A stretch of DNA of 64,000 bases. Origin: Cricetomys ansorgei. Its lineage: Eukaryota > Chordata > Mammalia > Rodentia > Nesomyidae. Positions 32,278 through 43,943 of this stretch are shown one piece after another. The stretch is taken from positions 3,694,001 through 3,758,000 of the forward strand of contig JAMJFZ010001815.1 of assembly GCA_026225945.1 (NCBI GenBank), given 5' to 3'. A model generated the notes under the pieces. That model was not told the origin of the DNA. It did no database searches and saw only the letters and a list, made by a program, of their open reading frames with translations. Position 1 is the first letter of the stretch. Each line of letters opens with the position of its first letter. Made by a program: the position numbers and the translations under genes.

Positions 32278-32702
32278 GGGTTGTGTGTGTATGCTGCGTG
32301 AGAATTGTGTGGGTTTATGTGTGCAAGCGGTATGTAAGGAGCTTGTCTGTGTGTGTGTGTGTGTGTGTGTGTATACGGACGTGCACGTGTGAAGTGTGTC
32401 AAGTAAGGTATGTGTGTGTGTATGTGTGTCATGTGATGTGTGGGAAAGAGGTTGTATGTGGGGGGATATAAGTGTGTGTTATGCGAAGTATGGGGGCATT
32501 TTATGTGTGTCATGTGGGGTGTAGGGAGGTTGTATGTATGTCATATCAGAGTGTAAATGTCATCTGAGTGGGAGGGCAGTGTGTGTTTGAGTGTGTGTCC
32601 CATTGGGGAGTCTGTGTGGGTTTATGTGTATGCTATATGAGCGGTGTGTGTGGATCTGAGTGGGTGTTGTATGTGAGGTGTGTGTGGTGTTTGTGTGTCG
32701 TG
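32278..32702. repeat. 425-bp GT-rich degenerate array
   Basis: The + strand is almost wholly G and T, with a clean (GT)11 near 32348-32372 and many variants such as TGTGTGTCATGTG, GGGGTGTAGGGAGGTTGTATG and GTATGTGAGGTGTGTGTGG. Overlapping Cys/Val-rich (+) and His/Thr-rich (-) frames are products of the array. Confidence 0.9.
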
Positions 32703-33319
32703 AGATGTAACCTAGGTGTGCTTTATCTTGTGAAAACTTATCCCCAGGTCAAGCTCACCACTAAGATCACTTCTGACTTCACTTCTGAGATGAGTGGCTG
32801 ATCTCAGAAGACTGATTCAGGACTCAGAGTGAAGCTGGCAGTGAGCACAGCTTGATCCGAGAAGCCGGAATGTGATCTGCTGGGTGAGGGTGACAAGTTC
32901 TGCACCTGTCTCAGGTACTTCTGTCTCTGACCTTTTCTAATTACACAGACGGCACTCTTCATTTGACTTGAAGTGGCTCCTTGGGCATTTTAGAAAAAAT
33001 CCCAATGTCCATGGCCAAACTTACTGAAAAATAGTATCTCCTAGAATTTCTTAACATTCCAGCTGATAGGACTGTGTGCAGCTAGCTATCTCTGAGAACC
33101 AATACAGAGTATGACAAGCAAGTGGCCAAGTGGTCGTGAGCCCCACTCCTCCTTGAGGGACTGTTGGCAGTTAATGGTTACTGCAAGAAGGGGAACCATT
33201 TTTTTTTAAACTTTAATTTCATTTTAGTGGCATGACCACCAGAAAGTTGCCCGAGCTCCAGTAAATATCTCCACCCATGCTCCTGTAAGCAATTCTCATT
33301 AAACTCAGTGGGACATCAG
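32703..33319. other. Unique sequence
   Basis: No recognised feature. Confidence 0.4.
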
Positions 33320-33360
33320 GCACACACACACACACACACAGACACACACACACACACAGA
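33320..33360. repeat. (CA)n microsatellite
   Basis: About 19 CA units with one CAGA interruption. Confidence 0.95.
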
Positions 33361-34289
33361 GGAGTGGGACTTCTTGGGATGTAGAAGGTTTACAGCAGAA
33401 GAATGAGATAAAAATTCAATACAGAAATCTGAGGTGCAAACTGCAATGTTCTTCTTCATCTACTTGTGTCCTGTGTGCACTTTGAATTAAAGCATCTTCA
33501 TCGTCTTAAGAATACCCTGTGTTTTGGTCCTCCTAGATGCTGGGGAGGGATGAGGGTGGGCAGAGGCACCATCATAAATGAGCCCCACGAGTAACTGAAA
33601 AAACCATATTGCACCATTGCTTTGATCCCTCTCTCATCAAAGCTTCAGTTGATGCTACTGACACCTGGCCGAATGGACTTATTTGAGCTTACTGTCTACT
33701 TTCCTTGTTCATACATTTGTGGAGTTACTAATGAGGACTAAAGCGCCCTGAGGGTGGGCAAAGGCAGTATTCATAAGAGTCTAAGAACCTGCATCGCTGT
33801 AAACTCCAGTATGACCAAGGCATATTCTAAGATTATTAATTTTCAAGGAAATAGTCTTAGTGATGAATGAGGAGGGGCTGTTTATGTTCACCCGTTGAGT
33901 GTTTACATTCTATCACTATGAGCATGTATTAGATGATGTTTTACTCTTGGTGCTGTTGAGACATCGTTCTCAAAGATACCACTCAGGATTGATGTCTTCT
34001 GACACACGGGCCAGTTCTTATTAACGTATTAACTGTGAAGCTTCAGCCTACAGTGTGGTGATGAATGGCTTTGCCCCAATGTTCAATATCATTTCAACCC
34101 AGGCTTCTCCCCAACATGAGACTATGGTTTCACGCACCTCAGTGCTTCTTTTGCTTTCTGGGTCTGGGCAGTTTGCTCTGATTCACATTAGCTCTGTGAT
34201 ATTTATTTCCCCACACCAGGAACTGGGTGGTTCCCCTTGGCCCTTAGAATGATATAGACTTAGAGGAGGAATTAAAAGTGTATCATAGA
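33361..34289. other. Unique sequence
   Basis: About 930 bp with no recognised repeat or exon. Confidence 0.4.
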
Positions 34290-34500
34290 GACTAGGAAGG
34301 TGGTGCAGTGTTTAGGGTGTTTGCTGCTCTTGCAGAGGACCCATGTTTGGTTTCCAGCACCCACATCAAGCACCTCACTGCTGCCTGGAACTTCACTCAG
34401 GGAGAATCCAATGTCACCCCACCCCCACTTCCACGAGCCTTGCACTCACTTCATATACCCCACACCCACATACATAGAATTCAGAGTAGAACAAATCCTT
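34290..34500 (+). mobile_element. B3-type SINE, sense
   Basis: GACTAGGAAGGTGGTGCAGT, TTTGCTGCTCTTGCAGAGGA, GTTTCCAGCACCCACATCAA, CTGGAACTTCACTCAGGGAG and CCACACCCACATACATAGAA follow B3 order. The overlapping frames at 34300-34521 are shadows. Confidence 0.82.
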
Positions 34501-35456
34501 AAGTGTGCACCATCACACTAGCTCCTGGTCAGGCTTTGGCAACACCCCCATGAGCTCTCATTTTATTACTCTTCTCTCTTGATTTTTCGAAATAGAAAAC
34601 ATAAGCTTCGGGTTATTTTTAAATGAAGTGGTTAAGTACCTTGTTCCCTCTCTTTTTTTCATTCTTTGAGACATTTCCAGGAGGAAAAAAAGCTGATGGT
34701 AGATTAATTAGCTTCACCAGGATGGTAACATTTAAGGTTTCCACCAGCTCAAGGTCACCCACTCATGTGTGTAAGACCTCAGTGGAACCCTAAGCCACCA
34801 ATTTGATCTCAACAAGGACAATCGGGAGACGACAAGAGGCATTAATGTTTTGACTAATTGCATTTGAATAAATAAGCAATGCTCCAGCAGGATCTATAGC
34901 CAGGAGGTAAATAAATACCTGGCTCCTGGGGCCCAGGGGAATCAAGGAAGGTTGAGCTGGAGAAGGGACAGAAGAAATCTGTTCAAGAGCTGCCTCTGTG
35001 TCAGACAGAAGTACAGCTCCAAACAGCCTTTCTCACATTAGCTTCTGATTTTACAGGTGCATCCCCTTGCTGAGGCTCCTCCCACTCTCTGGTAGCTGGG
35101 GGTGCCAGCAAAAGAGGAGGGTATCTGTCCAGAGGAGGGGAGGGCGGGGCTTGGGGTTGCCTTTCAGCCAGCTTGCTAGGGTGCCTGTGTCTGTCAGGAG
35201 CAGGACCCTCAGTTCAGCATGAAGGCCAGGAGAAGCGTACTGGTCTTTAGCTGAGGGGTCCTCTCCACAGAGAACCTCTTTCCACTTGGCAGGTCTACCT
35301 GAGAAGCTGAGCATGTAAACAGAGTGGCTATTCTTGCGAAGCAGAGCTTAACTCTTTCTGCAACAGTCATTTATTTGTGAAGACGATTTTATGTTAATTT
35401 AATTATAAGAAAATTGAAAAGTGTAATACATTGTTAAGCCCTTAAGGCCGGTTAAT
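34501..35456. other. Repeat-free sequence with a candidate conserved block
   Basis: No repeat recognised. The part at 34680-34930 is rich in TTAATTAGC, GCATTAATG, GACTAATTGC and AAATAAATACC. At 35143-35151 a single GC-box-like GGGCGGGGC lies in GC-richer sequence. No promoter can be claimed from that alone. Confidence 0.25.
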
Positions 35457-35512
35457 CTATTTGGATTGTAACAAATATAATTTTTATTAGCTCAGCCTAT
35501 TTGGATGGTAAC
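35457..35512 (+). repeat. 16-bp motif repeated 40 bp apart
   Basis: CTATTTGGATTGTAAC at 35457 and CTATTTGGATGGTAAC at 35497, one mismatch, same orientation, in AT-rich repeat-free DNA. Confidence 0.8.
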
Positions 35513-35894
35513 GAGTCTAACCTTTCCATAGACATTACAGAGTCTGAGTTATGGTCCATTTTTTATGTAAAACCAGCCTTGAGTGGAATAAGAGAATGTT
35601 CTTTTATCTGTCACTGTGTTATAGGATCATTATATTAATGAGCGGAGAATCGAGCCATTCCTATTATCTTAGAAGCCTGTGTCCTCTCTAGGTGTGATTG
35701 AAAAAAGGCACGCAGGTAGTTATTAGAAAAATGATCAGCCTTACACAGAGGTAAGATATTTTGAAATCTCCCTTGGGTAAAATGTTGACTACTAAAGGGA
35801 AAGTTAATCATTTTCCAACCAATCAGGCTATCTATCCAGAAACCACCAATCTTGGACTTAGCTGAATCCTGGACCTGAGAGGCCAAGGAAGGTC

Positions 35895-36185
35895 TCTGTC
35901 TCCTAGTTTCCTCTTCCTCCTTCTTCTCCCTTTCCTCCTCCTCCTCCACTACCCTTCCTCCCCTCCTCCCCTTTCCCTTCCTCCCCCACCCTCCACTCTT
36001 CCCCCTCCTCCCCTTTTCCCCCTCCATGCCTCCTCCATTCTTCCCCTCCTCCCCTTCCACTTCTTTCTCCCCTTTCACTTCCGCCTCTTCTTTTTCTTCT
36101 CCTTTTCCTTTTCTTCCTTTTCTTCTTTCCCCTCTCCAGCCTCTCCCTTTCTTCTTCTCCCCCTCCCCTCCTTCCTTTTCTATTT
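35895..36185. repeat. ~290-bp polypyrimidine tract
   Basis: Almost all C and T on the + strand, built of TCC, CCTT and CTTTT units with only scattered A and G. It adjoins an inverted B1-like SINE on the right, where that SINE's A tail would lie. The minus frame 35635-36210 (191 codons) is Glu/Gly/Lys-rich solely because of the tract. Confidence 0.95.
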
Positions 36186-36234
36186 TATCTGAATCCATAG
36201 TCCTTGACAAGTTAAAAAAAATCTTCTCTTGTCT

Positions 36235-36358
36235 TGTGTTTGTAGTTTGCTTTAAGGTAGACTATCTGTAGACTAGGTTAATCTTAAACCTGCCATCCTC
36301 CTGCCTCAGTGGCTCTGGTCCTGGCTTTATAGATGTTGTTACCAGATGTGGCTTAATA
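36235..36358 (-). mobile_element. B1-like SINE, antisense, diverged
   Basis: TTGTAGTTTGCTTTAAGGTA, CTGTAGACTAGGTTAATCTT, CATCCTCCTGCCTCAGTGGC and ACCAGATGTGGCTT are decayed inverted B1 (or proto-B1) blocks. Confidence 0.65.
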
Positions 36359-36514
36359 AACATTCTAACTAATGGGTTAAGGATTTAGTGTTAATGTTAA
36401 TACTTTAACTCTTCCAAGTCTTCATACAACTCTGTACCCTTGTCCCAGTTGAATGGAAGGGGAAACTGAGGCACATAGGTCACTCATTTAGGCTGAGTCA
36501 TAACCCTATGGGAT

Positions 36515-36900
36515 ACATAAATGTTCCATTACTGTAACAAAATACATAAGAAAATCAAGTTAAAAAGAATAAATTTTAACTTGGGCTCACAGTTTTGTTG
36601 ATTGCAGCTCATGGTTCAGTGGGTACTCTGCTTTTGGACCCATACCAAGGTTTCACATTGTGGTGGGGTGTGAGGTGGAAGAAGATGATTACTTCCTGGC
36701 ATCCTGGGAATGGAAAAGAGCAATAGGCAGAGGCTAGTTCTATGATCCTGTTCAAGGTCATGGCCGAATGACCCAAGATCTCCCATTAGACTCCACTTCT
36801 TAACGGTCCCACTCCTTGACATTAGGTGGTAATAAGGAGATGACCAACCTGTAACTACATGGAACTATGGGAGCTATCCAAGGTCTTTCAAACTTAGTAA
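36515..36900 (-). mobile_element. MaLR-type LTR, antisense
   Basis: ACTGTAACAAAATACATAAG, AACTTGGGCTCACAGTTTTG, ATTACTTCCTGGCATCCTGG and AGATCTCCCATTAGACTCCA are the inverted plan of MST/MT-like LTRs. Confidence 0.7.
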
Positions 36901-37544
36901 CTAAAAAGCCCTGTGAATAGCTCTGAATTGGTTCCCTTATTACATTGTTATCATTCAAATAAAGGGGGCATCATGATTTTGCAAAAAGAAAAAGATTTTA
37001 CAAGCTCTGATGCCTACATGGTGTACGTTGTATGTTCTAGACTTTCTTTCAATATCTATATTTTAAATAGTTTAAAATATGAATAACTTTAAAAATCAAA
37101 CATAAAGTTTGGAGGTTGGTGTCAATCTATGAAGGACATTTCATAGAGTGAAATGTGAGTTTTTTAAATTAGCCATCCAGGAGTCTTTTTTCATCAGCCA
37201 TTCTGTTCATTCTTCCTTGTTTTAGAAGGCACAGGAGGACAGAAAACCTTCTCAGAGCACATTCCAGGGCAAGTACTGGCTTGTGTTCCTGAGACTCTGC
37301 CTCACCTACTTCCTTGGGATTCAAGGATCAGAGCTACCTCTTCCAGGGTAGATTCCTACCTTTTGTGTGTTCACATATTCACTCATTCAGTGACTATTTT
37401 TGAATGTCTTACTTATTGGTAAATCCAACACATGGCTTTAAGTATACATCCATGAACAGGTTGGCAAGGGGCTTTGCCCTTTGCCTTGTTTTCTGGAACT
37501 TGCACACAAAGGATGGCCAAGAAGAGTAACCAGGTGGCCAGTGT
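36901..37544. other. Unique sequence
   Basis: No recognised feature. Confidence 0.4.
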
Positions 37545-37770
37545 GCATGACAACTTACCATCACCATGACAAATACCCGAGAAAGTCAACTTATGAAGAT
37601 AAATAAAGACTTACTTTGGCTTGTAGTATTACAGTTTTGGTCCATGCTCTGTGGGCCCTGATGCTTTGGGAAAGTGCTGAGGCACACCTCCTTGAAGAAT
37701 ACACCCCAATGACAATATCATCCTAACATATCCAACTCTCAAAGATCCCCAGAGGAGCCATGTTACGACC
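37545..37770 (-). mobile_element. MaLR-type LTR fragment, antisense
   Basis: ACCATGACAAATACCCGAGA, AGACTTACTTTGGCTTGTAG and GTTTTGGTCCATGCTCTGTG are inverted 3'-end blocks of a MaLR LTR; the far end is unclear. Confidence 0.6.
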
Positions 37771-39034
37771 TAACCTTTATCATTTGGACCTTTGGGAAAA
37801 CTGTGGATCCACACTTCAGCCTCTTCCTTGCCTGAGCCAGAGGCTCCCAGCAGGGCTTCCAGCTTGGTAAAGAACACACAGGACTTAGAAGGAACCAGAC
37901 ATAAGGCTTACTTAACATTTCAATTCTCTGAAAGATGTACAAAAACAGAGATTCTCCAGGTCTCCAAAGAACATCCCCAGTGGCCTTTGAGGCTTGTCTG
38001 TGCATGTCCTTGTGAAAGCCAGGATTATATATATTTAAAGACAAAATTGGATCGACAAGAATTTCCATCTTTGATAAGTGATTGTGCCCAACACCTTATA
38101 AAGTCCCTCACTGCCCACCTTGAAACAAATGCCCCCCAACATTTGGCAGGGATCTTGCAGGTCTGTTCAGCCAGTGTTTCTTTCAGACTTCATGTATCCC
38201 CAGAGTAATTTTGCTCCCACTGACCATCTTCTTTGAGGCTCTGACTGGCCAGGAATTGACACAGTGTTCAGAAGGGAGCTCACATCTTCAATGAGTGCTT
38301 TCTCAACCTGTACTCATTCTAGGGAAATTTACCTGCAGCTTAGCTTCTTGCTGACTGGCTGTGGCTCCTCTGATACTTCAGCAATGCTATCTCATGTTCT
38401 GCTTACACTGTCAGCTCCCTCTCCCAGCCCTAGAGAATACTGGAAACAACTGAGAAGGCACTCCTAGAGTGTGGAGTTGCTTGGTTCTAGGTCCAATAGG
38501 CAGGAAGGAACCGGCTTCATACTCAACTCTGCCCACTATAGGATTTCAGAGCCAGCACTAGGTTCTGCTGTCTGGGTGGCTGGGCCCCCAGGCACAGGGG
38601 CATAAGCCATGCTCACTCTGAGCCTGGTGTGTGTGTCTTTCTGTGTGTAACTGCTTATAAGAGCTGAACATTGGTGGGAGCAGATGGCAGAGCCAGAGTT
38701 CTGGGCTTGCCATACAGCTCTACCTCTGTGCAGTCCAATAATGGACAGACATGTCACTTTCCTGAAGACCGAGTGGGAGGGAATAGGCAATAAAACAGTC
38801 ATCATATACAGTCCTGATGTTTGGCATACTTCGTGGCACAGTGGAAATACATAGTAGCTGTGGAGAACCTCGGGGCTCTCTCACTGAGCATTGTCCTGAG
38901 TAGGAACAGTTCCTTGAAACTACCCTCAAATCATTTACCCATCATCTCGTCAACCATTGGAGAGTAACCTGTGTTCATAGTGCCTCACCTGAGCTTGGGT
39001 TTGGGGACATCAGCAAATGTATCACAGGAAAAAA
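37771..39034. other. Unique sequence
   Basis: About 1.26 kb without a recognised repeat. The + frame 37792-38208 (138 codons) partly overlaps a minus frame at 37763-38068. I see no domain, and no splice or translation context supports it. Confidence 0.35.
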
Positions 39035-39400
39035 GCTGGTGTGTTTAGTCATCTTTCCATCCTGTGGCAAAATACTTGAGCCAACCAGCTTCTGAGGAGA
39101 ATTATTTTGGGACAGAGTTTCTGAGGTTCCAATCTCTTGTCACTTAAGTCTGTTGCTTTGGGCCTGAGGAGCAGTAGAACATCATGATGGGTGTTGTGTG
39201 GTAGATGAGACCTATTCACTTTGCATAATCAAGGATGGGGACATAGAGGCCAGGGGTTCTAGTATCCCCCATGAAGAGAATGTTGCACGATGACCCAATT
39301 TCCTGGTACTATGTCCTACTTTCTAAAGATCACATCACCTCCCCAAAGTACCATCTCTGGGTAATCAAGCCTTCAACACAGGAGAGTTGGAAATTTCAAA
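39035..39400 (-). mobile_element. MaLR-type LTR, antisense
   Basis: CATCCTGTGGCAAAATACTT, TTATTTTGGGACAGAGTTTC, TTTGGGCCTGAGGAGCAGTA, GATCACATCACCTCCCCAAA and AATCAAGCCTTCAACACAGG follow the inverted LTR order. Confidence 0.65.
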
Positions 39401-40282
39401 TCTTCAAACCATGGGGACGGTTAAGTGAGTTTCCGGGAGTTGACTTGTGGTAGCAACAGGTCAAGTTCATCAGGAGAGAGGCGCCTGCCTCTGTTGAATG
39501 TTAGCTTCCCGAAAGTAATTGAGGACACTTAATGTGATCCAGAGCCATGCCAGCAGAACTTTCCAGACAACACCAACAAGTGTGAGAAATGGCAAAAATT
39601 TTAGCTATCCAGTGTTTTATTTTGAAAGACCAGACCTTATCTCTGTGGCATATACTGGAATAAGTGGATGTGTGTTGGAGTATACCCACAGAGTCACGGC
39701 TTAGCAGTAAAGACAAGGAGGCATTCTCATAGGTGCAAACCCTGCCAGACCTCAGCATAGGGAACCACTATCATGGCAAGCACTGTACTGGACAGTGGAA
39801 CTTGAGCCTCTCATCTCAGGGGTTCTTTTGGTACCTAAGCTCCTCCGGTGTTCTATTGATACCAGGTTCAGGTCATAAGGGATTTACATAAAGCCAACAC
39901 CTGCAGACCATACAAAACACCAAAACCTAGGCAGCCCTTTTCCCAACAGTCCACAAAACAGCCATTTTAAACATACCTAAAAATAAACTTTCTGCAACAG
40001 GTGTGTATATTCAGCATGTCAGGATCAGGGTAGGTGAGCTTTCTCCTCTTTCAGAGCCGCCTACTCTTCTGTAGTTTTAGAAACACACCCACAACAGATG
40101 GTTGCAGCCCACAGCTCCCTGCCACACTGCAGGAGCAAAACAAATACTTCCTATGGCTGTGTGTCCAAACTCTCTCCTCCCCTCTCTGTCTACCTGTCCC
40201 AGTTGCTAGTGACTTCTCTTCCCCTTTGCTCTTCTAAGAAATGAATTTCTTTGTTTCACAAACAAGCAAGACTAATGGTACT
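39401..40282. other. Unique sequence
   Basis: No recognised repeat or exon. Confidence 0.4.
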
Positions 40283-40600
40283 TGTATTCCTGAGCCTGGC
40301 TTATTTCATTTAACATAGTGTTGTCCAGTCTGCATGTCATGATTTCATTCTTTTCCAGGCTACATAATATTTCAGGGTGTATGTGAACCACATTTTGCCT
40401 GTACATTCATGTGTTGCTGGGTATCTTGGATGATTCGATATCTCAGCCCCTACACAGAGAACTGCAGTAAGTCCTGGACTCCAAGTGTCTCTGTGCTGTC
40501 CCTGTCTTCTTCTCCTTTGGATGTGAACCTAGTGGTAGGAATGCTGGAGCATATGACATACACTATGTTCAGTTTTTAAAGTGGTCACAGTTTTGTTGTG
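40283..40600 (-). mobile_element. Ancient L1 (L1M) ORF2/3' end fragment, antisense
   Basis: GCTTATTTCATTTAACATAG, CATGATTTCATTCTTTTCCA, GGGTGTATGTGAACCACATT, then TCCTTTGGATGTGAACCTAG and GGAGCATATGACATAC are the inverted L1 ORF2/3' region shared by old mammalian L1s. An insertion of about 55 bp (40450-40505) seems to interrupt it. No coding capacity. Confidence 0.82.
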
Positions 40601-41384
40601 GTTTGTTTTACTCCTATTCCGTGGCTGCCATTTTAATCTTCACAAACCTTCAGGTGGTGTATGTGATTAGTGCTGTTCAAAAGCAAGAAGCAGAGTCACC
40701 TGGGCTCAGTGGCTTTCTCTTGCCATGGCTGCTGGACTAAATTGAGGTTTTATACAGTTTCCACTCATCAGACTTTTATGTCAGTTTGCTTCTAAAATCT
40801 CCTCTAGAGAACCCAAATTTTATTCTGGGAAATATAATCTCTCCTTTTTATTTTTTTCCTTCTGGATATTGAAGCAATCCAAAGATTATTTCCATAGTCT
40901 ATTTGGTCTGCAGGCTCTACATCCATGAATGTAACCAAACTTTGTTGGGAAAAAACATTAAGACATTGCTGTGTAATTAGACTTACAGTGGACGCTTTTA
41001 TATCAAACAGGTACAGACTTTGTTCTTGTCATTATTCCCTAAGTAATAACAGCATAATAGTTACTTACATAGCTCTTACATTTATATTGGATGTTATCAG
41101 TCAAATAGAGAAGATTTAAAATATACTTAAGTCTATGGGTTAGTTTCATGCAACAAACCTTGTTATTTTATGTAAGGGATGTGAACACCTGTGAATTTCC
41201 ATGAGGTGGAGGTGTCTCAGAAGTGCTCTCCTGTAGATGCAGAGGGGGAGATAACAGTCATTCTGCTTAAAATAGAAAGATATATATACTAGTCTACAAA
41301 ATCAATAGTTTGCTTTCTTTTTTATCCACTGCTATGGTTAAAGGATTCCTTTATAGAGTCTGTGAGGAATCTGCACAAAGAGTA
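40601..41384. other. Unique AT-rich sequence
   Basis: No recognised feature. Confidence 0.4.
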
Positions 41385-41952
41385 TGGAGTATATCAATGA
41401 ACATGGACAACTTTAGGGGCTGGGGTCTATCCATGAATATGGACAATCTCAGGGGCTAGAGCCTGTCCATGAACATGTGCAACCTCATGGGATAGACTCT
41501 GTCTGTGAACATGGACAACCTCACTGGTGGGGAGTTTGTCCATGGGTAATCTTTAGGTGTTGGAGTCTCTCTCTGAACATGGCAATCTCATGTGCTGGAG
41601 CCTGTCTGTGAACATGGGCATCCTCATGGACTGGAGTCTCTCCATGGGTAATCTTTAGGTGTTGGAGTCTGTCTGTGAACATGGCAACTTCATGGGCTGG
41701 AGTTTGTCTGTGAACATGGGCATCCTCATGGACTGGAGTCTGCCCATGGGTAATCTTTAGGTGTTGGAGTCTGTCTGTGAACATGGCAACTTCATGGGCT
41801 GGAGTCTGTCTGTGAACATGGGCAAACTCATGGACTGGAGTCTGTCCATGAACATGGGTAGTCTTTAACTGTTGGAATCTGTCTGCAAACACAACAACCT
41901 CAGTGAGTAAAACATGTCCATGAACATGGGCAATATTAGGCAATATTAGGCT
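41385..41952. repeat. Minisatellite, ~31-36-bp units with a 102-bp higher-order unit
   Basis: Units follow GGAGTCTGTCTGTGAACATG, GCAACTTCATGGGCT or close variants, about 15-16 in all. Between 41561 and 41866 three kinds of unit (about 35, 36 and 31 bp) repeat as a set: TTGGAGTCT after GGTG recurs at 41561, 41663 and 41765, exactly 102 bp apart. The outer units are more diverged. The minus frame 41521-41943 (140 codons) stays open because 102 is a multiple of three. It is His/Gln/Thr-rich with a 34-residue period and is not a recognised protein. Confidence 0.93.
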
Positions 41953-42065
41953 GTATATTGGTGGTGGCTGGGAGAGTCATGCTGAGCTCCAGGCAGTAAA
42001 ACTTTGGCTTTGCAAGTGACATCATTGCAGTTCCCTGACTTTTGTTTTGTTTTCTACTGCATAAT

Positions 42066-42228
42066 CTCTTAGTCATCTTCCTCCTCTTCCTCCTCCTCTT
42101 CTCCTTCTCTCCCCCTCCTCCTCTTCTTCCTCTTCTTCTCTTCCTTTTCCTCCTCTTCCTCTTCTTCCTCCACCTCCTTTTCTCCTTCTCCTTCTCCTTC
42201 TCCATCTCCTTCTCCGTCTCCTTCTTCT

Positions 42229-42260
<32 letters not shown>

Positions 42261-42308
42261 TTCTTCTTCTTCTTCTTCTTCTTCTTCTTCTCTCTTTTTC
42301 TCTTTTTA
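42066..42308. repeat. Polypyrimidine tract with (CTT)17
   Basis: TCC, TTCC and CTT units from 42066, ending in an uninterrupted CTT run of about 17 units (42239-42291), i.e. the GAA·TTC class. Lys/Arg/Glu-rich (-) and Phe/Leu-rich (+) frames here are artefacts of the tract. Confidence 0.95.
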
Positions 42309-43943
42309 TTCAATTTCCACTTGGGAAAGTGTTTTGGACTGGACTTAATTTAGTTACCTTTAACTCTGGCTGCTTATAGAAGTGAGTTAATAAAACCAGT
42401 ATTTTCTATATTTTCATAAATCTAAGAGCTTTCAAAACATATTTCATAAGATCTAGAGTAATTTTAGATAAAAATTGAGCAATTGTTTTAATATTCTGTG
42501 CCTTGGAATGAGTCCTTAGAAGTACTATGTCTCAAACAGACCAACTATGAATGAAAAATGTGAAGTTCACAGACAGAAAGATTATGATTCAGATGGTAGC
42601 CTGTTTAAAAACCCAAAATACTTTGGTGGTGTGCGAATCTTTTTATTTTGCATATAATATAAGGATGGAGAATAATATTATCTCTAAAGTAATATATTAT
42701 TTTCTTCTCATAGTATATCTAAAGTAATTTTGATAATGATGTTCTTTTATAAGGTGATAGTGACTGAGTTTTTCAAGAGAAACAGCAGTTGGATCCCTTA
42801 TACATGTGGGCTATTTCCAGGTTAGCTTGAAAAAAATGGATACCCCAGCTGTATATTTTGTGAAGATTTTTCTATATGCTGTATTATCACTACGACACAG
42901 CAATAAGATTCACCTGTCCTTCCAGGTAATATGCCCAATTCCTCTTTTGTATTATTTAGTCTTGTACGTCAGGGCAGTTACCAAGCCAAATAAGGGTTAC
43001 TTAACACAAACATTGTGGTACTGTGGTACTAGTCAAGACAATTGCTAACTCACTAAGGGGCGGATGGTGCATACAATGCAGATACAGTAGATATGCTACA
43101 TATAGGCACAATTCTCATTCCATCAGGAAAGAAGGGACCATGCAAAAGTTTACCGTGCTCCTCATAAGGGTATTTAATTTAACATTTTGGACTTGTTTAT
43201 TTCAGGAATTTTCTAGTCAACATTTTAAGGCAATGGTTGGTTTCAAGTGGTCGGAAGCTTGAAATGTGAAGCAGCAAACAGGGACTCTCTTGTTAACATC
43301 CATTCTTTTTTATGTAATAATGAAGTCAAAAGCTAGGAAGAATTCTTCAGACTGGTTAGTGTGCCGCAGAACACAGTTTGAAGGTATGTGATGATCGCTA
43401 ATCTATCCATGGCTTGGTAAGCTTCCCAGATGTTTGGATATTTATGGGCAAGAGCTTTTCTTGGATGAAATTAGCATTTAAGTTAGTGGATTCTGGGTGA
43501 AGCTAATTGCTCTGCATGATGTGGTTGAACCTCGCCCAGTCAACTGAACAAAAACTGTCCTCTCTCAAACAAGGAAGAATCCTGCCAGCAGATGCTATGC
43601 TCTTCCCAGGGTCTGTAGAGCTGGGCTTCTCCAAGCCTCTGTGATGGGAACAGACCCAGGAAGCAATGTGTCTTCTACTAATGTTTTTAAGAGCAGAGAA
43701 GTCAAAAGCAAATTAGAAGAAACTCAAGGAGAAGATTGAAAGAAAACTCAGACTCGTTGCTAGGAAATTATGTCTCAGCATCAAGGAGTCCTTACTCATA
43801 TTTCTTTCTGATAACAATGAAATTATATTTGACTGCTGCTACATGGCTCTGTATCCTGTGTGCTGTTGGGATTGTCCACTGTCTGTACATAATGAACAGA
43901 AATGGTACAGTAAGGGCTGCCAGTCTCTCTGATTTCTGATTCT
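42309..43943. other. Unique AT-rich sequence
   Basis: About 1.6 kb between two arrays with no recognised repeat. Small frames at 42806-43262 have no known domain. Confidence 0.4.

Noticed and set aside
35143..35151. GC-box promoter
   Set aside because: A single GGGCGGGGC without initiator, TATA or island context is not enough.
35635..36210. 191-codon Glu/Gly/Lys-rich minus frame
   Set aside because: It is a direct product of the polypyrimidine tract, which cannot encode stops on the minus strand in purine-only codons except TAA/TAG/TGA, which need T.
41521..41943. 140-codon repetitive protein frame
   Set aside because: It follows the minisatellite because the 102-bp unit is a multiple of three. 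There is no start or splice context and no family match. Kept as a finding about the repeat, not as a gene.
41385..41952. CRISPR-like regular repeat
   Set aside because: The units are contiguous and diverged with no unique spacers, and the window is plainly mammalian.
41936..42313. Lys/Arg/Glu-rich minus frame and Phe/Leu-rich plus frame
   Set aside because: Both come from the CTT/TCC tract.
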